This document shows, piece by piece, positions 1 through 42,692 of a stretch of DNA of 64,000 nucleotides; position 1 is the first letter of the stretch, and each line of letters begins with the position of its first letter. Below the pieces are notes generated by a model, which did no database searches, was not told the origin of the DNA, and saw only the letters and a program-made list of their open reading frames with translations. The stretch comes from Acholoe squamosa (taxonomy: Eukaryota; Annelida; Polychaeta; Phyllodocida; Polynoidae). The position numbers and the translations under genes were made by a program. The stretch covers positions 26,298,733 to 26,362,732 of the forward strand of contig OX439044.1 of NCBI GenBank assembly GCA_949317995.1, written 5' to 3'.

Positions 1-222
1 ACCTGATCTGTGAGATGAATGACCGCATCTATGTGGATGGGTGAGGGGGAAAACCACTACTTCATTCCCCTACTCTTCTTGAAGGATAGCAAATGTTCTT
101 TTATTTGCCTGGTCCCATAGGGAGGGCCAGACAAACCACGGCCTTTGATCACTCAGACATGGTTCACTGAGGAGGCAGCCCATGACAAAAAAACAAACAT
201 GTAGGCCTGGGCCAGCGCATAT

Positions 223-408
223 GGAGTGAGTGAGTAATAGAGGTTTAACGCCATTTCGACAGCTAAGGTCATATTCATGGCGAGAACTACATTACACAAT
301 TTCACAGAGGAATGTGTCAGTACCCACGCATAGGTGCACCACACACATCCTGAGGGTATAGAAAAGAGGAGATAAAGACCCTTTTAAGTGGGCTAGGGAA
401 GCCCGCCA
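223..408 (-). repeat. SINE-like dispersed repeat, copy 1
   Basis: It shares with 11014-11201 (opposite strand) and 42519-42692 a segment with GGGCTTCCCTAGCCCACTT, GTGTGTGGTGCAC, CTCGCCATGAATATGACCTT and CGAAATGGCGTTAA, ending in a (TCAC)n-like simple tail. The one-sided simple-repeat tail suggests a SINE. It lies left of NUP210 exon 13, in an intron. Confidence 0.7.
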
Positions 409-508
409 GCACATATGGACACCAACTGCCCACATGTTCACCTCATGTCACAAGTATATTTGACTGGTTTAATATACATGCTTTTTAAATACTTACTACT
501 TGATTTAC

Positions 509-7738
<7,230 letters not shown>

Positions 7739-8275
7739 TTCGCCGGAAGTTAATGAAATACTCTCAAACCTCTCCTTCTAATAATTTAGTTATACACTGA
7801 CATCAAAACTTTATGTCACTTGTATTCAGTCAAATTTTATTTCGTGATAAAAAGTACAATTCTAATGGCGAAAACGATTAAAATGATAAAGGTTGAGAAC
7901 AGAAAATATGAGACTATTTATGACGTCACACCGGACGGGGGCATTTCCGCCATGTTGAGGCCAACTTCCTGAAAGAGATGTTTACGATGCTTTGCCTTAA
8001 TTATTGCCAGTTTTGGACTTTTCCTGGCAGATCAGTGTGAAGTTTTATCAAATTTAGCACAAGAGGATATCTTTGGAGTGAACCTGGGGTGTTAAGTACG
8101 ACGGATCGTTTAATTTCCTGACTTTGAAGCTGTTTCCACAGTGCTTTTAGGAACAAGTGTCACCACTCAAAAGGAGAGGGGGCAAGCCCCACCAACTCGT
8201 GAAACCAACTTGTTGATCAGATATTGACAGATTTATAGGTGATATCGTTGATATTTACCTAATCACAACATCAAA
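7739..8275. promoter_or_regulatory. Divergent NUP210/CRK promoter and 5' UTRs
   Basis: The NUP210 and CRK start codons are about 540 bp apart and point away from each other, so their promoters must share this stretch. It contains a perfect CRE palindrome TGACGTCA at 7921-7928, an ETS-like CCGGAAGT near 7742, a GCCATGTT YY1-like word near 7950 and an ATGGCGG YY1-like word over the upper NUP210 ATG. I see no convincing TATA box. These are typical words of bidirectional housekeeping promoters. Transcription start sites are not visible from sequence, and a 5' UTR intron cannot be excluded. Confidence 0.7.
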
Positions 8276-30394
<22,119 letters not shown>

Positions 30395-33300
30395 TACAAA
30401 CATATGATAGGAACATAACAAAAACTGAAAGCACACACAGGACACATATACACACACAAGTACATTGTTCCACCAAGATACGCACTGATGGGAACAGAGG
30501 ACTGACAAGGCTGTCATCACAAACGCTTTCCATGCCGTAATCAGTCTCACATGCGGTGGAAGCTGGTATTATACCTTTATCGCATCCTGGATGCTGTTAC
30601 CCTGAGACCCTTGTAGGGATGTGACTATGGATTATCAGGACATATGTGAATGTGAAAGTACCTAACAGTAAAGCAACATTTACTGGAATTGATACAGTAT
30701 ATGGCCTTCAGTCACCGGGAGTCTGATCAGGGCTCTTCGGTTGGTGACCGCTTTGATTTAGTCTGACATTGTCCCACTCCTGAGTGCCTGGTAGTGACTG
30801 GCTTGATGATGTCTTGAGATTTTCTGGCGGTCACAGTGATTTGCAGGTTGCTGCCATATTGTTGTAAATGTGCCAGCTTATCAAGTTTATCAATTTGGTA
30901 AAGTTATGGTTGATTCATTTGGTTGTGAATGGTTCTCTGTGAGAATAATTCAGAAGAGGCTTTTTTTTCTACTTTTCTTTAAGTATACACCTACAAGATC
31001 GATGCGGATTCTATCATGGTGCTTTTGTGAATGGAGATTATCAAGATTGATGCGGCTTTAAAATGTTAAATTTCTGACAGCTGCAAATGATGCCAACATA
31101 AGGAACTATTTGATGAGATTTAGATAAAGTATTCATGTAGCTAATTTGACTTCATTTAGGACTCTTATTAGTTGCAGAGTTATATTGAGAAGATGTCAGA
31201 TTATTTATTTGAGTATATCTACAGAACCTCTAGATATATGGCATCTGGTCTACAAGAAGATTGGAAAGTTTACAAAAAAAAAGAAAAAGAAAACTGGTTT
31301 TCAGAATGAAGATACAGAGTATATCATGACCGATTGTATTATAGACGCATGAATCTTTATATGCATATATATTATACATATATACAAACATGATCAAGTT
31401 GAATAGATTTTACCCTGGCGAATGTCAGTCTAGAAGGATGTTTTCATGCAAGCCGTATCCTTGCAAAGGATTTTTTTTTTGTTTGTGATATAAAACATGT
31501 GAATACTATATAAGTGTAAAGAAAATCTAGAAGAAAAACGGAGGAAATGCAGAGTCTAACCACCTGCTGCTTCAAAGGTCGAGATTAGAGAAGAGATTGT
31601 CTATTTTTCAACGTAAACTTGACCAGTGTTGTAAATTGGAAGCTAAGCTTGAGTGTTGGAAGTTTAGAGGGCCTGAGCATTTTGCTTTTAGTTGTACAGG
31701 TAAAAGGGTAACAGTTTTCTTGCTCCTAATATGTAGCTACTCCTCTATGCACTTAAGACCTATTACAGTTCCACACTAGTAGATGTACTTGACTCCTACC
31801 GCCTTCTAGTAAATATAGTTGTATTAGTATAGCGTCGTTATGTGATTTTCTAGGAGGTTATTTGCTGAATAGATTAAAGCTGAACATTTATCGCAAACAT
31901 ATTAAGATGTGGATTAAGTGTCAGCTGTGGTTTTAAAGATGGCCCAACAGTATGTGTAATCACCAATGGTGGGAAGTAAGTCTGCGATATTGGTCACCCA
32001 TCAACTGTAATGGTGAAACATATATGGAGCGTTTTCAGTTAGTGCTCACTCATTTGTAATGTGTTGAAGAAAAGAGTAATGCCAGGGAAAGCGATTGAAG
32101 TGCCCGTTACTACAGATCTGGGTTAGCACAGCAAACTGATTAACTTTTGCTGTTCTACGCTTTACATCAGAGTAAGCTGTTCTCACCAGAGACAATTTTT
32201 CTGGTTCAGTAATTGATTTAACCTACAATGTCAAAGTCAGACAATAGTTGGAACCTGGAAGTTGCCTTCCATTTAGGAATTTGTCAACATCTAGTAAGTC
32301 AATTGCCCTAGGTCACATTTTATGGAAATCTAGCCAAATGGTTTACCAGCTTGAAGATTAAAGCAATATTATATATAGGTATCCAAGTGTGAATTATGAG
32401 ACGAGAGACTGTAGATGGCAGTGTCAAAGAGGAGCTTGTGATCTCCTTTAAATCAACGATGAATAGCAGTAATAGCAATGTAAAAAGTGGCTTTGATAGG
32501 ATCAAAATGGCTTTGTATACTTAGAGGATACCGTTAATCCCACCTTCCTTTATTTCTCTGGCTTTGAGTTTGTGTATATATTGTAGCAGCCATCGTTTTC
32601 AGCTCAGGGTAGGTACTGAGTTGTGCTGAGAAGATTGTATAGTCCCATGGATCTTTGCATCTCCCTGGAAATATCAAATGCAATTAGATACTAAAACAAT
32701 GTTGTAATATATCAGAACACACCCAAGCCAACCCTTCCAAACCCCAATCACACCCTTTGCTGATACGTTGATATATGGTTATGTGGTGCTCTTTTCTTCC
32801 TTTATTAGTGTAACATAACCAAGAGTAGTATAGACACATTTAAAAGTATACCAATATGCAAGATCAAGGATATCCCCATTACATGATACTTTGACTAAGT
32901 GATATTGTGTAATCCTAACATTTGACAACTCCCTCATGTTCTAGTGCTTTCCATCAGCGTTATTTGCAATAGCATTACATCCCTTTTAATGATAAAATTC
33001 TGTCAAAATAGATCTATTAATCAAAATGTAGTGCAGCACTGGTTTCAGTAATTCATAACCACATTTAGTTGTAAAACGTAACCAGTAGGTAACAAATAGT
33101 TTATTGCGGGAAATGAAATTTATTGATTGGGCACTATTGACCATTCAAATTTGAGTAATACAAATTCTGGAGACAGTGGCCAGCGACAACAATCAATAGT
33201 AACCCAATGTCTTCGGCAGCTCCATTTAAAAACTGCTCGGATAATAACAGTGGAGAATCTGTGAACCATCACTATCTATGTAGTGTTCAGTAAATCGCGG

Positions 33301-33855
33301 TAGCGGATTGTCCTATGGGCGTGGCCTTTGCTGAAGCTGATTCCCTGCAGTTATCACGGATAACAGCTGTCAGATGGGTACCAACTGACCCCCGAGAGGA
33401 CCGCAGTGAAGTGAGATTATTTCATTAGCTGATAATTAAACCTGCTAAGTCGGTATAATAGATGTGAATAGGGATAAAATCTCTTAGCCCTTTAAAGGCA
33501 CCACGATGCTCTGCTGCGTTACTCACATTGTTACACAGTCGAATAGTGAGCATAATAATGACCGCGAGTAACTCACCCATGCATCATGAAGGATAAAAAG
33601 TCACATGAAGCTGCGAGCCAACATGTCACCTTAAAAGGGTTAACAGAATTGTGCAGAATTCAAAGTAATCATGAGCCTGAGAACAATTTGATAACACAGT
33701 CACTGAGGACTGATGTTCTCTCTACACGACTTTGATGTAAAACTCTGTGATTACTCTTGCTGATATGACTAACCAGTCTCCCTACATTGCCATTTGAAAA
33801 AATATAAATGTATAATTTATATTCCGCCAATAATAAAACTCATCACCTAATTTAG
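30395..33855 (+). other. Probable CRK 3' UTR and flank
   Basis: There is no convincing coding frame in this 3.4-kb stretch. The first clear AATAAA in context is at 33832-33837 in an AT-rich setting, and another lies at 34922-34927, so CRK may have a long 3' UTR as vertebrate CRK genes do. It contains one dispersed repeat copy (33298-33455). The true end of the transcript is not shown by the sequence. Confidence 0.4.
33298..33455 (+). repeat. Dispersed 160-bp repeat, copy 1
   Basis: It shares CTATGGGCGTGGCC, TCAGATGGGTACCA, CCCCGAGAGGACCGCAGTGA, ATTAGCTGATAAT and CCTGCTAAGTC with copies at 56882 and 62569. Family unknown; ends AGC(G)G and CCTGCTA suggest weak terminal symmetry. Confidence 0.75.
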
Positions 33856-35975
33856 AAAGAAAGTGCGACGGGAATGACATCTTGATTTTTTTTTATGTTA
33901 CTTATACTTGTATGTAATAGCCATGCAGTGATCTAAGTTTACTTGAAGGAAGTCAATATCAGTCAGGATTTCTATTATTTATGTATTCTAAGAAGGTACA
34001 TATAATATTTAATATAAATGTCATTTTAGTAGTAACTTCGATTATAAAAGCCTGTATGCCTTTTGCATTTGAACCACCTATGAATGTTGGGCGGGGCATT
34101 TCACCCACCGATGTACAAAATGAGATGAATATCACAATGTGTTGCTTGAATATCCACATATTTGAATCATATTGCATATATATTGAATATGCTATGGATT
34201 GTGAATTGTGTACTGAATCTAGCAATTCCTGGCAAGCCTCCCCCCCCCCACCAACCTCTTCTAATTGACGCCACTATGGGCCACATCGGAGCAAGTAACA
34301 TCCTGCCAGAACGTCTCTTAGTTTTACGTCATGTGCTATCAAGGTTATTGACCACTATTTTCTTAAAATCCTCTTTTTTCCCCTTGTGGATTTCCTTGAA
34401 GATAAACGCCTCATTCCTGAAAACTTTTTTCTTCATAATTGCTAAAATAAAAGGCTTTGGAATACGACCAAACGTGAGATCATCCATGAATCTCGTTGCC
34501 CGCCATCGGCCTACCATGTAGTGCCAGATTCAGTACGGCCGTAGACTCTGTTGTCTCCCAGAAAAAGCTGCATGATATACCCAGAGGACGTTACTGAGGC
34601 ACACACTTGGTTCCTTCCTGTGTTGCACATCTTTGACACTACCAAATATGAACCAAACCAGTCCCCTTCAATAACCATCAAATTGTACATATTGAAATAG
34701 TCATCGACCGGCATCAGCAAGATTAACATTTGTCAGAGAGACGACTTTTATAAGAAAGAGGAGGTGGAGTGAGGTCATTCTAAGGCCACATCATATTTGA
34801 GTTTTGTGCCCAGTCATTTTAAGCTAGACGTGGTCGTATGACTCTCATGTGAACATTGCGACACTTAGTCTGTCGCCATATACAAGTTTATGAAATTAAG
34901 ATGCTGTATATGCCATTTCTCAATAAACAAAGATAAAACACACGCCAATGCATCTTTTTTTTTTGTCTCTCATCCGCTGTGATGTGCAAGCAGCATAGCT
35001 CTTGTGGACAAGAAGCTTTTAAATACCTCTCCAATCTGAGAAAGAAAGGACTGAAACTCTGTAAACTAATGAGGCAGTCCCATGAAGTGGGGATCCCACT
35101 TTTGGACGTTAAACGAATCGATCAACCAATCATTCATTTGTCTCTCATACATCCTTGATTGGCAAGAAATGGAATGTATGTATCTTTCAATGTCTAAATC
35201 CCAGGTGGCGCCTCTGTATAGACCGAACCGTCCAAGCCTTTCTAGTAGGCTACCAGGTGGCAGCAAAGAAGACATGGCTGCCTACCTTCCTGCCTCCCTC
35301 CCTGATCAAATTTAGTAAGGATACGTCCTAGATTGGCTTTTGAAGTTATTTGGGGAAATAGGTGCAAAGGCAATACTTTTACACGACTACCCCAAATGAT
35401 GGAATGGTCCGAAAGGTGGGGGGGGGGGCTAGGCCTATTGGGAAAAGTGGCAGAGCAATGCATTGTAAGAAAAAAATGTTATATGTATTCGGTTTTACAG
35501 TGCAGTGAATACATGTACATTTTGTATATGGCTTATATAGTACAAGGGGGGGGGGGCAATGCTACTCACCCGGGTGGAAATCAGGAGCGTAACTATGACA
35601 TCTAAAGGCCTAAAATGGGTCTCCCCTATTTTTATTTCAGATGAGATTTCAGACTGTTCATTTCTGGAAATATAATTGATAGACCTCCACTAAAAACATT
35701 GTAGGATATACTCCAAGAAAGCTCACTTTAGGATTTCAGACAACCAACTGCTGAGTGGTTCAATATGGATTTCTCCTTTCTCCTTCATCTATATGTCTCA
35801 CAAATATATCAGATAGATAGAGGCAATACTATTGTTGGGCTCATAGGTGCATGGCAACTTGTTGACTCTAGTTCCACTTTTCCCCACTAGATGCACCCAC
35901 GCTGGATAAGCCACCTGTATATATATAGCAGTGAAATCTGAAAAAATTGATGGTGAGGGCCAATCCCGGGGGCAA
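33856..35975. other. Intergenic, no gene recognised
   Basis: AT-rich sequence with poly-C and poly-G runs (34240, 35420, 35548). GACGTTAAACGAATCGATCA near 35105 resembles the simple tail of a SINE. No exon-like conserved frame. Confidence 0.5.
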
Positions 35976-36345
35976 GGGGTCGTTCAAATATTACGTAACA
36001 ACATAGTTTGTTACACTTTGTTACAGGGGGAAGGGGGGGGGGGTCTGCACAAGTGTTACATAACAAAAATGAAGAATACATCCCATGTCAAAATTAGACA
36101 ATTTATAAGCATTTTAAGGTGATTTTAGAGATCTTCCTGGAATTCTTGTCAAATTGAGGAATATTGATCAGAAAAAAACGCGTATCCGGATCATTATTGA
36201 TGCATAGGTCGGGGGGGGGCGGGGGTCTGACCAGTATTGCATAATTAGGGAGGGGGGTTTGTCATTTTGTTACAAAGTGTTACAAGTGGGGGAGGGGGGT
36301 CAAAAGGTGACCAAATTTGTATTATGTAATATTTGAACGGCCCCC
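35976..36345. mobile_element. MITE with GGGGYCGTTCAAATATTACG ends
   Basis: Left end GGGGTCGTTCAAATATTACG and right end TAATATTTGAACGGCCCCC are inverted, followed inward by TTTGTTACA and TGTTACAAA words and by poly-G runs. No coding frame. Confidence 0.75.
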
Positions 36346-37021
36346 AATGCAATACGGCAGTGATAGGAGGAGATATGAGGTGTGCGGGGGGGGGGCACCT
36401 GCCCCCTTGACCACCCCCTCTGGATCCGCCCTTGGAACGGACCCATTAGAAGAAGCATTTGTTGAGGGGGGATATAGGCCCCAATTACATCGATAAAGTG
36501 ACCCAATTCCATTGAAATCACAACATATAAAAAGAATAAAATTGCTCGTGGTCAAGGTAGAATTCATGCCCTGTTTCCCTTTTCCGTGTCTTATAGATGC
36601 CTAGAGGGCTCCAACAAAAGGTGACCAGAAGGTAAATGTCGTCTGTGGTCAGCACTAGTGACACCTTGTGGTGTGAAGGCGAATCGTTTGACGCCAGATT
36701 TTCACCTGTACAGGCAGCAGGCCCCCTGCTGCGTAAATAGGAGACGGTGGGAGCTGCAGGTCTATGGGTGTGGGGGCAATCACTGTAATTGCAGGTCAAC
36801 GGTCAATCCTCAAATTTAGGGATAACTCTATGCTGTATTATGCTGCATGGACATGCACTGCTAGTTCTCGTCCCCGCATCAACATTTGATTTTTTGAAGT
36901 GTCACAGCAATCATATATATGTACGTTTATACATAAACCTATGCAAGTTATTTGCCCATTTTCCAGATAGAAATAGGCCTACAGATGTACAATATACCTG
37001 GTTTGTATAAGTAAAATTGGT

Positions 37022-37100
37022 GTTTAGGGAGTGATCATTATTTATCATCGAAGGGAGGTGGTTAGTAGGGCATAACAAATTTGACCACTCCTGGGCATGT
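37022..37100 (+). repeat. Partial poly-G MITE end
   Basis: TTTAGGGAGTGATCATTATT matches the ends of copies A and B; the matching internal CGTGCTACTATAGTTCAAAG segment is at about 37589-37608, so the element at 37101-37553 may have inserted into this older copy. Confidence 0.5.
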
Positions 37101-37553
37101 GGGGGGGGGGGGCCCGGGGGGGCACTCTCTATGTAATGTATACACATATGTGCGGCTGGCAAGGGTACTTTTTCAAGGAAAAGTCCCTAGCAAGCCTCCT
37201 GTTTCAGCCACAAATGTCCCTAGCAAGGGTCTACTTTTGAGCAAAATGTCCCTAGCAAGGATCAACTTTCGGCAAAATACCCCGATTCACGCGGAAAATT
37301 TAGAAATTTTCATAAATATTTTCCAAGTTTTCATGAAAATAGTATGAACAAAATACAATTTTCTCCCAAACAAGGTCATTTTAAGATATTTTGAGCAAAA
37401 CCTAAGACTATTATGTAAAAGGTTCCCTAGCAAGGGTAGGGTTTGGAAGAAAAAACCCATGAACAAGTGCCCTAGCAAGGGTAAGGGTAGTGAGGGGTTC
37501 AGCCACACACCCGTATCAAAATAAATTGAAGTGCCCCCCCCGGGGGGGGGCAT
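37101..37553. mobile_element. Element with CCCGGGGGGGCACT ends and TCCCTAGCAAGGGT words
   Basis: G/C-run inverted ends (GGCCCGGGGGGGCACT left, AGTGCCCCCCCCGG right). Between them TCCCTAGCAAGGGT, whose outer CCCT and AGGG are complementary, recurs five or six times (about 37165, 37190, 37223, 37247, 37421 and 37468). Confidence 0.65.
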
Positions 37554-38311
37554 GAGAAACGTTGTGTCTTTTTAGCGAAAAAGCCAGCGTGCTACTATAG
37601 TTCAAAGAGAGGCATGTAAAATTTGACTGTCCTGGGGGCGGGGGAGGGGGGTAAAATCTCACCATTCCCCTTTCGGTAAATAATGGCCATTCCCTTACAC
37701 TTTACGATTGATCGTATACCAATCCATTACAAGGGTGGTGAATGCCATACCTTGATTAACTTGAAAAATAGCCCACATCCACTGAGGGCACCAAGTATGT
37801 CCTTTTCGGATATCAAAAATACCATAAACCGAAAGATCAATCACCATGAACTGTCATGGTATGTCTGTTTTATATTATAAGGCAATAGAGCCTGCTGGAG
37901 AAATGGTGCATGTTAAATGCTTATAATCTTTGCAAATAAAACAAAATTCTTGAAATGCCCTCATACTAGGCTCGCTGTGCATTCCCACACAAGTCTCCAT
38001 TCATATCCTTGAGAAGCATGGCTCCTAATTATAACCCCTTTCCTACTCCTCTATTGGCAGCTCAAACACTTAGGGGATAGGCCTACTCCTACCTGCAGCA
38101 TAGAGAATCAGCAAACATCGGTTGTGTCCTCATCTTCTCACACTCCCACAAATGTAAAATACCCTCTTCCTATACATATCGGTGTTTTACATGTCCACAT
38201 GTATATACAATATTAGAGGACTCAGCACACAATCATTTTACCGAGGGTTTGGGAAGAATTTGTTGTCGGTCAGTAGAATCAATGTCAGGCAAAAAAAAAA
38301 TAATAACATGT

Positions 38312-38852
38312 GTTTCCAGTATCATGACTTAGAGACCTAGGGTCGGATTTTTTTTTAAATTTTTTTTTAAATTTTTAATTTTTTATTTTAATTGGAAATG
38401 TATAGGCAGATCTACCTGATTATTTGATGTCACCATTAGATCATGGAGAAGATATGACAAATGTAAAAAATATGCAAAAGATATGCCTAATGAAGCTGTT
38501 AACTTTACATTCAAAGATTATATGCATGGGAAAGTGATGAAAAATTCTTAAAAATCGAAAAAATTCTCTAAAATCCTTTAAAACTCTCTAAAAATTTCAA
38601 AATAAACAAGAAAAATGTGGCAAGGGCCACGGATAGGAGTTGCCACTCTGTGGCGGACATGTGACGTCACGGTCGATGTATGACATCAAAAATTGCGTCA
38701 CACGGTGACCGTGACGTCACTGACAAACCGAAAACATAATGGAGTTGCTACGGTCGCAGTGCTCCTGGCCGCTACGCGGCAAGCAACTCTAAAAAAAAAA
38801 TATATCATAGGGTTGGCCCTGTTTTGCTAGGGTCGGTCGGGTAACTGGAAAC
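38312..38852. mobile_element. Element bounded by GTTTCCAGT, with CpG-rich centre
   Basis: The left end GTTTCCAGT ... CTAGGGTCGG and the right end CTAGGGTCGG ... ACTGGAAAC are partly inverted and partly direct. The centre (38620-38790) is CpG-rich with two TGACGTCA words and GGAGTTGC/GCAACTC arms. The rest is AT-rich. Confidence 0.5.
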
Positions 38853-40813
38853 AAACCTTTTTTTTTTTATTTGGCCTCAGCAGTAAACAGGGCGGTGGGA
38901 GGCGCGTGCACAGGGGCCCCCTGGTGGGGATATAGTCCCTAATGAGTTTGTATATTGCCCTGTGGGTTTGTTTGTTTACAGCCTTCCCTAACATCCCCTT
39001 CTCTCTCCCTAGCACTTCCATTACAACTGCCTCTACCCAAGGATCAACATACATTTAGTCCATAATACACACCGACTTACACAGGATCATGTTACCACAT
39101 TCATCCATTATTTCAGAGGACCGATCGGTATAAATCTTATATTGGAGTTGAACCAACCTGAAATTATTATTGGGAAGTTTATTGAAGGATAGTAATGGAG
39201 GTATCATAATATCCTGGGTATCATATATACACGGGTAAGTTCCCACAATTGGGTTTCACAAACAGAGGGATATGGGGCCCACTCTACCCTTTGCGGGGAC
39301 ATAACCATTAAGTGCCAATCTCCATCCACCTGAATCGTTCGTCTGACGTAACAACCACTCCAACTTAACGATCCATCTCAGCACTAACTTGATGATACTT
39401 TGATGACGTCATTCAATGGCGTTATTTCATGGTCATTTTCTACAGATCAAAGGCAGTCTCCGTTGGACTTTTCAGGATTTCACGGTTTCAGTTGTTTATT
39501 GCCTTAGTGAGTGTGCTATCCTAGTGATGTAGCCTTGGGGTGACGAAAGATGGGGTCCCATAGATAAGAATAGGTGAGGAATACGTGATTCAGTAGATAG
39601 GGCTACTCATCAAGAGCAGAAGGGAACGGGTTTGAAAGTTGCAGTATACAATGGCATTGTGAGGACCTCGAAAAAGCTAAAGCTTCAGGCTACCAGTCAG
39701 GTGATTTTGAAGATGCTCGTGACGTACATCTTGTACATACCTTGTCTTTATTTAGTCTACATTTTGCTTGTGCCAAGAAGGATATTTCTAAAAATACAGA
39801 TTCATTTCAATTTATACTAATACGTGTATTACTACTCACACACGACATTAGTCGAGACGAGATTACTATCTGTGATTAATGTAGATATTTTCAGAAAAAA
39901 AAGTGTGAGCATACAAAGTGACGTAGACATAATTCATACGTTTGTTATTTCCCTCTCTCGATCTGTACTGCATGCCTCTTATGCCTTCCCCAATTAGTCT
40001 TCAGTTTAATTACTTTACCCACACAGCATGAACGTAGCCTATATTGTACATGTATTCCTCATTTCTTCTTTACCATTTGAAAAAAAGACCCCTTCCTCAG
40101 AAGCCAATTTTCATTTTCTGGCCCTTTTCCTTCCTGTGTCCTGTTTCCACTTTTCTGCTGGTTGGCCTGCGCCGTTGTTTCACCAGTGTCCTCTAACTTA
40201 CTGACGCATCTTCCTCGAACTCTTCATCCATTTAATCGCGTTACTCCTCTATTGCTATCCCCTGTCTCCCTACAGCGTTCCTTCCTCTGGTCCTACCCTG
40301 ACTGCCTCCCTCCATAACTTCCATCAATCTTCTACCACCATTGCCTACCCGTTGCCTCAAACCATCACATTGCATCCCCCTATTGTTATTAGCGATCTAT
40401 CATTGCCCATTGCCTCTGCCTGTTTTTCCCAATTGATTTCCAGAGTCACGACCCACAACTGCACCCTTATCGCTCCTCATTCATTTCCCTGTCCTCTCCC
40501 CCATCACCCCCATTGTATACTGCAGTGTTCAATATCTAAATTAAATTTTAGTGCCTCCTGCAATACTTTCCTCAAAAGCCCCCCACCTCGGCCCCCTTGC
40601 CTCTCCCCAAGTGTTATGAGTTGAATGCAATAGACAAGGAGCTTATAACCATGGATGGAAACAAGAAACAAAACACCATTAACGACATACTGAAAGTTTG
40701 GGTAATTTCTTTTTGCCGATGTACCCCGTATAAGCACTTATCGGGAGCCCAAATGTAGTATACGTTTCGGATTATCGTTGAGCAACCAACCTTTGTATGG
40801 CCTGGACATTGTA
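38853..40813. other. Intergenic, pyrimidine-rich at the right
   Basis: No gene found. From about 40060 to 40620 the plus strand is strongly pyrimidine-rich (C/T blocks), without regular repeats. Confidence 0.5.
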
Positions 40814-41671
40814 CCTACACAGAGAAAATAAAGGGAGTCAAAAGGGGAGTCCAGGCTTGCCTTCAGAATGACTCCCCTTTCTGGAGAAAGGGAGTCAACT
40901 GACTCCCTTAAGGGAGTCCAGGTTTTGCATTCAAATTGACTCCCCTTTACTCCAAAGGAGAGTCAGGGTCACCTTCGACTCCCTTCCAAAAGGAAGTCTA
41001 GCATATGGTTGACTCCCTTTCTGTAGGGTAAAATTGTTCTAAATATCTTACATCTTCACCCATATTCTCTAGATATAAAGTGTAATGCCAGCCATACTTC
41101 ATCTTGTACACTTTTGCACTGCATTGTGAAAGACATAGCAGGGGATATATGAAACTTCCCTCAGTGTACATTAGTCGAGATAACAAAACAGTTGACTGAT
41201 TGTGGGTTTAGCTTTCTGATACCTGCACAGAATGGGTGGCTAAAGCTTTTGAATATATCTAAATTGTCCATATATCAACATCTTTTTGTTTCTTTACTGT
41301 ATTTCATTTTGAGGGTATGTATAGTTTCTATAATAATTGAATTTGTCAGTATAAATTTTATCATTATATATTCTGATTGAAAAAAAGATGTGTGCATCCA
41401 GATAAATCCTCTTAGGAGATAGTGCTTCCACCTAGTGGAAATTATCTGACTGACTCCCCCTGGCATACTCTGACTCCCTTAGGGAGTCTAGCTCACTTAT
41501 GACTCCCTTATTCTCCACTGACTCTCTTAGGCCTTGTCAAAAGGGAGTCAGGATCTTGTGACTCTGAATAAAAAGGGAGTCAGATAGCCTTGAAAGGGAG
41601 TCAGGGAAGTATTGACTCCCTTTTTTTACCCTAGACTTCCTTTGTGACTCTGTTTATTCTCTCTGTGTAGG
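40814..41671. mobile_element. TIR element filled with GACTCCCTT/AAGGGAGTC words
   Basis: The ends CCTACACAGAGAAAATAAA and TTTATTCTCTCTGTGTAGG are inverted. The word AAGGGAGTC or its complement occurs more than fifteen times, clustered in the first 215 and last 210 bases, several times as the palindrome GACTCCCTTAGGGAGTC. The middle (41030-41440) is AT-rich with no coding frame. No target duplication is obvious. Confidence 0.75.
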
Positions 41672-42518
41672 GTTGCATGACCCCGGGGGATAGTCTGTCT
41701 AGACGTTTTCCCATATCTAGAAAAATAGGGGATCAGTTTATAAAATAGGTCCACTGAGGATAGAGGATAAGTAGCCTATAATGGTTGTTTAACATCGCCT
41801 CCGCAGCTAGGGAAAGACAACGATTCCTTTGAAGATGGGCTTGCGAACTCCAATGGAGGGCAGAAGACTCTGAAAATGTGTCTGATCGAAATTGTTTGAT
41901 CGCGCCTGAATGTCTGTTGGGATACGTATAGATCACCGTATTGAGCACAGCAGTTTACATGTATAATCACCACTATGGTTTTAAATCAGAATCAAAAGAA
42001 ACTTTACAATTATGATCCTATATATACTCCTATTACATTGTCCCCAATCTACCTGATGCATACTTTTAGTTGTAATTATCTTTTTTATGTGAATCATTAA
42101 CATAGTAAAGTATGCTATTCTTGGTGAGAAGTTATTCCTTCAACGGTTGTAGGTGATATATAATGGTGTTATACAAAGGTAAACAGAGTAGGTGAACTGT
42201 AAAGGATCAGCCTCGACCCAATCTTTGTCTGAGAAGTGACCGTTAGACTAACGGAGCTGTTCTTAAGCCGAGGATCAACATAGAACCACTCGATACCTTC
42301 CAGCCAAACAGACTTATCATATGCAAAGCTTGCTATACATTAGATATCACAACAAAGTAGCAAGTGAGAGCAGTATAGTATAAATATCAATTCTCCCTGC
42401 AAAGCTAAGTACGACCCCTCAGGGATCAAGGACTGAATCTAGTGCCTATTATGATTTAGAGCACATAGGATAAATATATGCATGATACGAATAGTGGGCC
42501 GCAGGGAGATATGAAAGA

Positions 42519-42692
42519 TGAGTGAGTAATGGATGTTAACCTCATTTCGACAGCTGAGGTCATATTCATGGCGAGAAATTTACATTACACATTTCACAGA
42601 TGGATTTGTTGGTGCCCGTGCATATGTGGACCACACGGAGAGGTGCAGAAAAGATGAGATATAGACCCTTTAAGTGATTTAGGGAAGCCCGG
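42519..42692 (-). repeat. SINE-like dispersed repeat, copy 4
   Basis: Matches the 11014-11201 copy on the opposite strand, starting at GAGTGAGTAATGG and ending at AGGGAAGCCCGG. More diverged than the other copies. Confidence 0.7.

Noticed and set aside
1-9. Start of a fourteenth NUP210 exon at the left edge
   Set aside because: A CTCACAG acceptor is present, but too few bases remain to support an exon call.
33298-33455. 5S rRNA-derived SINE
   Set aside because: GATGGGTACCA resembles part of 5S rRNA, but the internal control region order does not fit.
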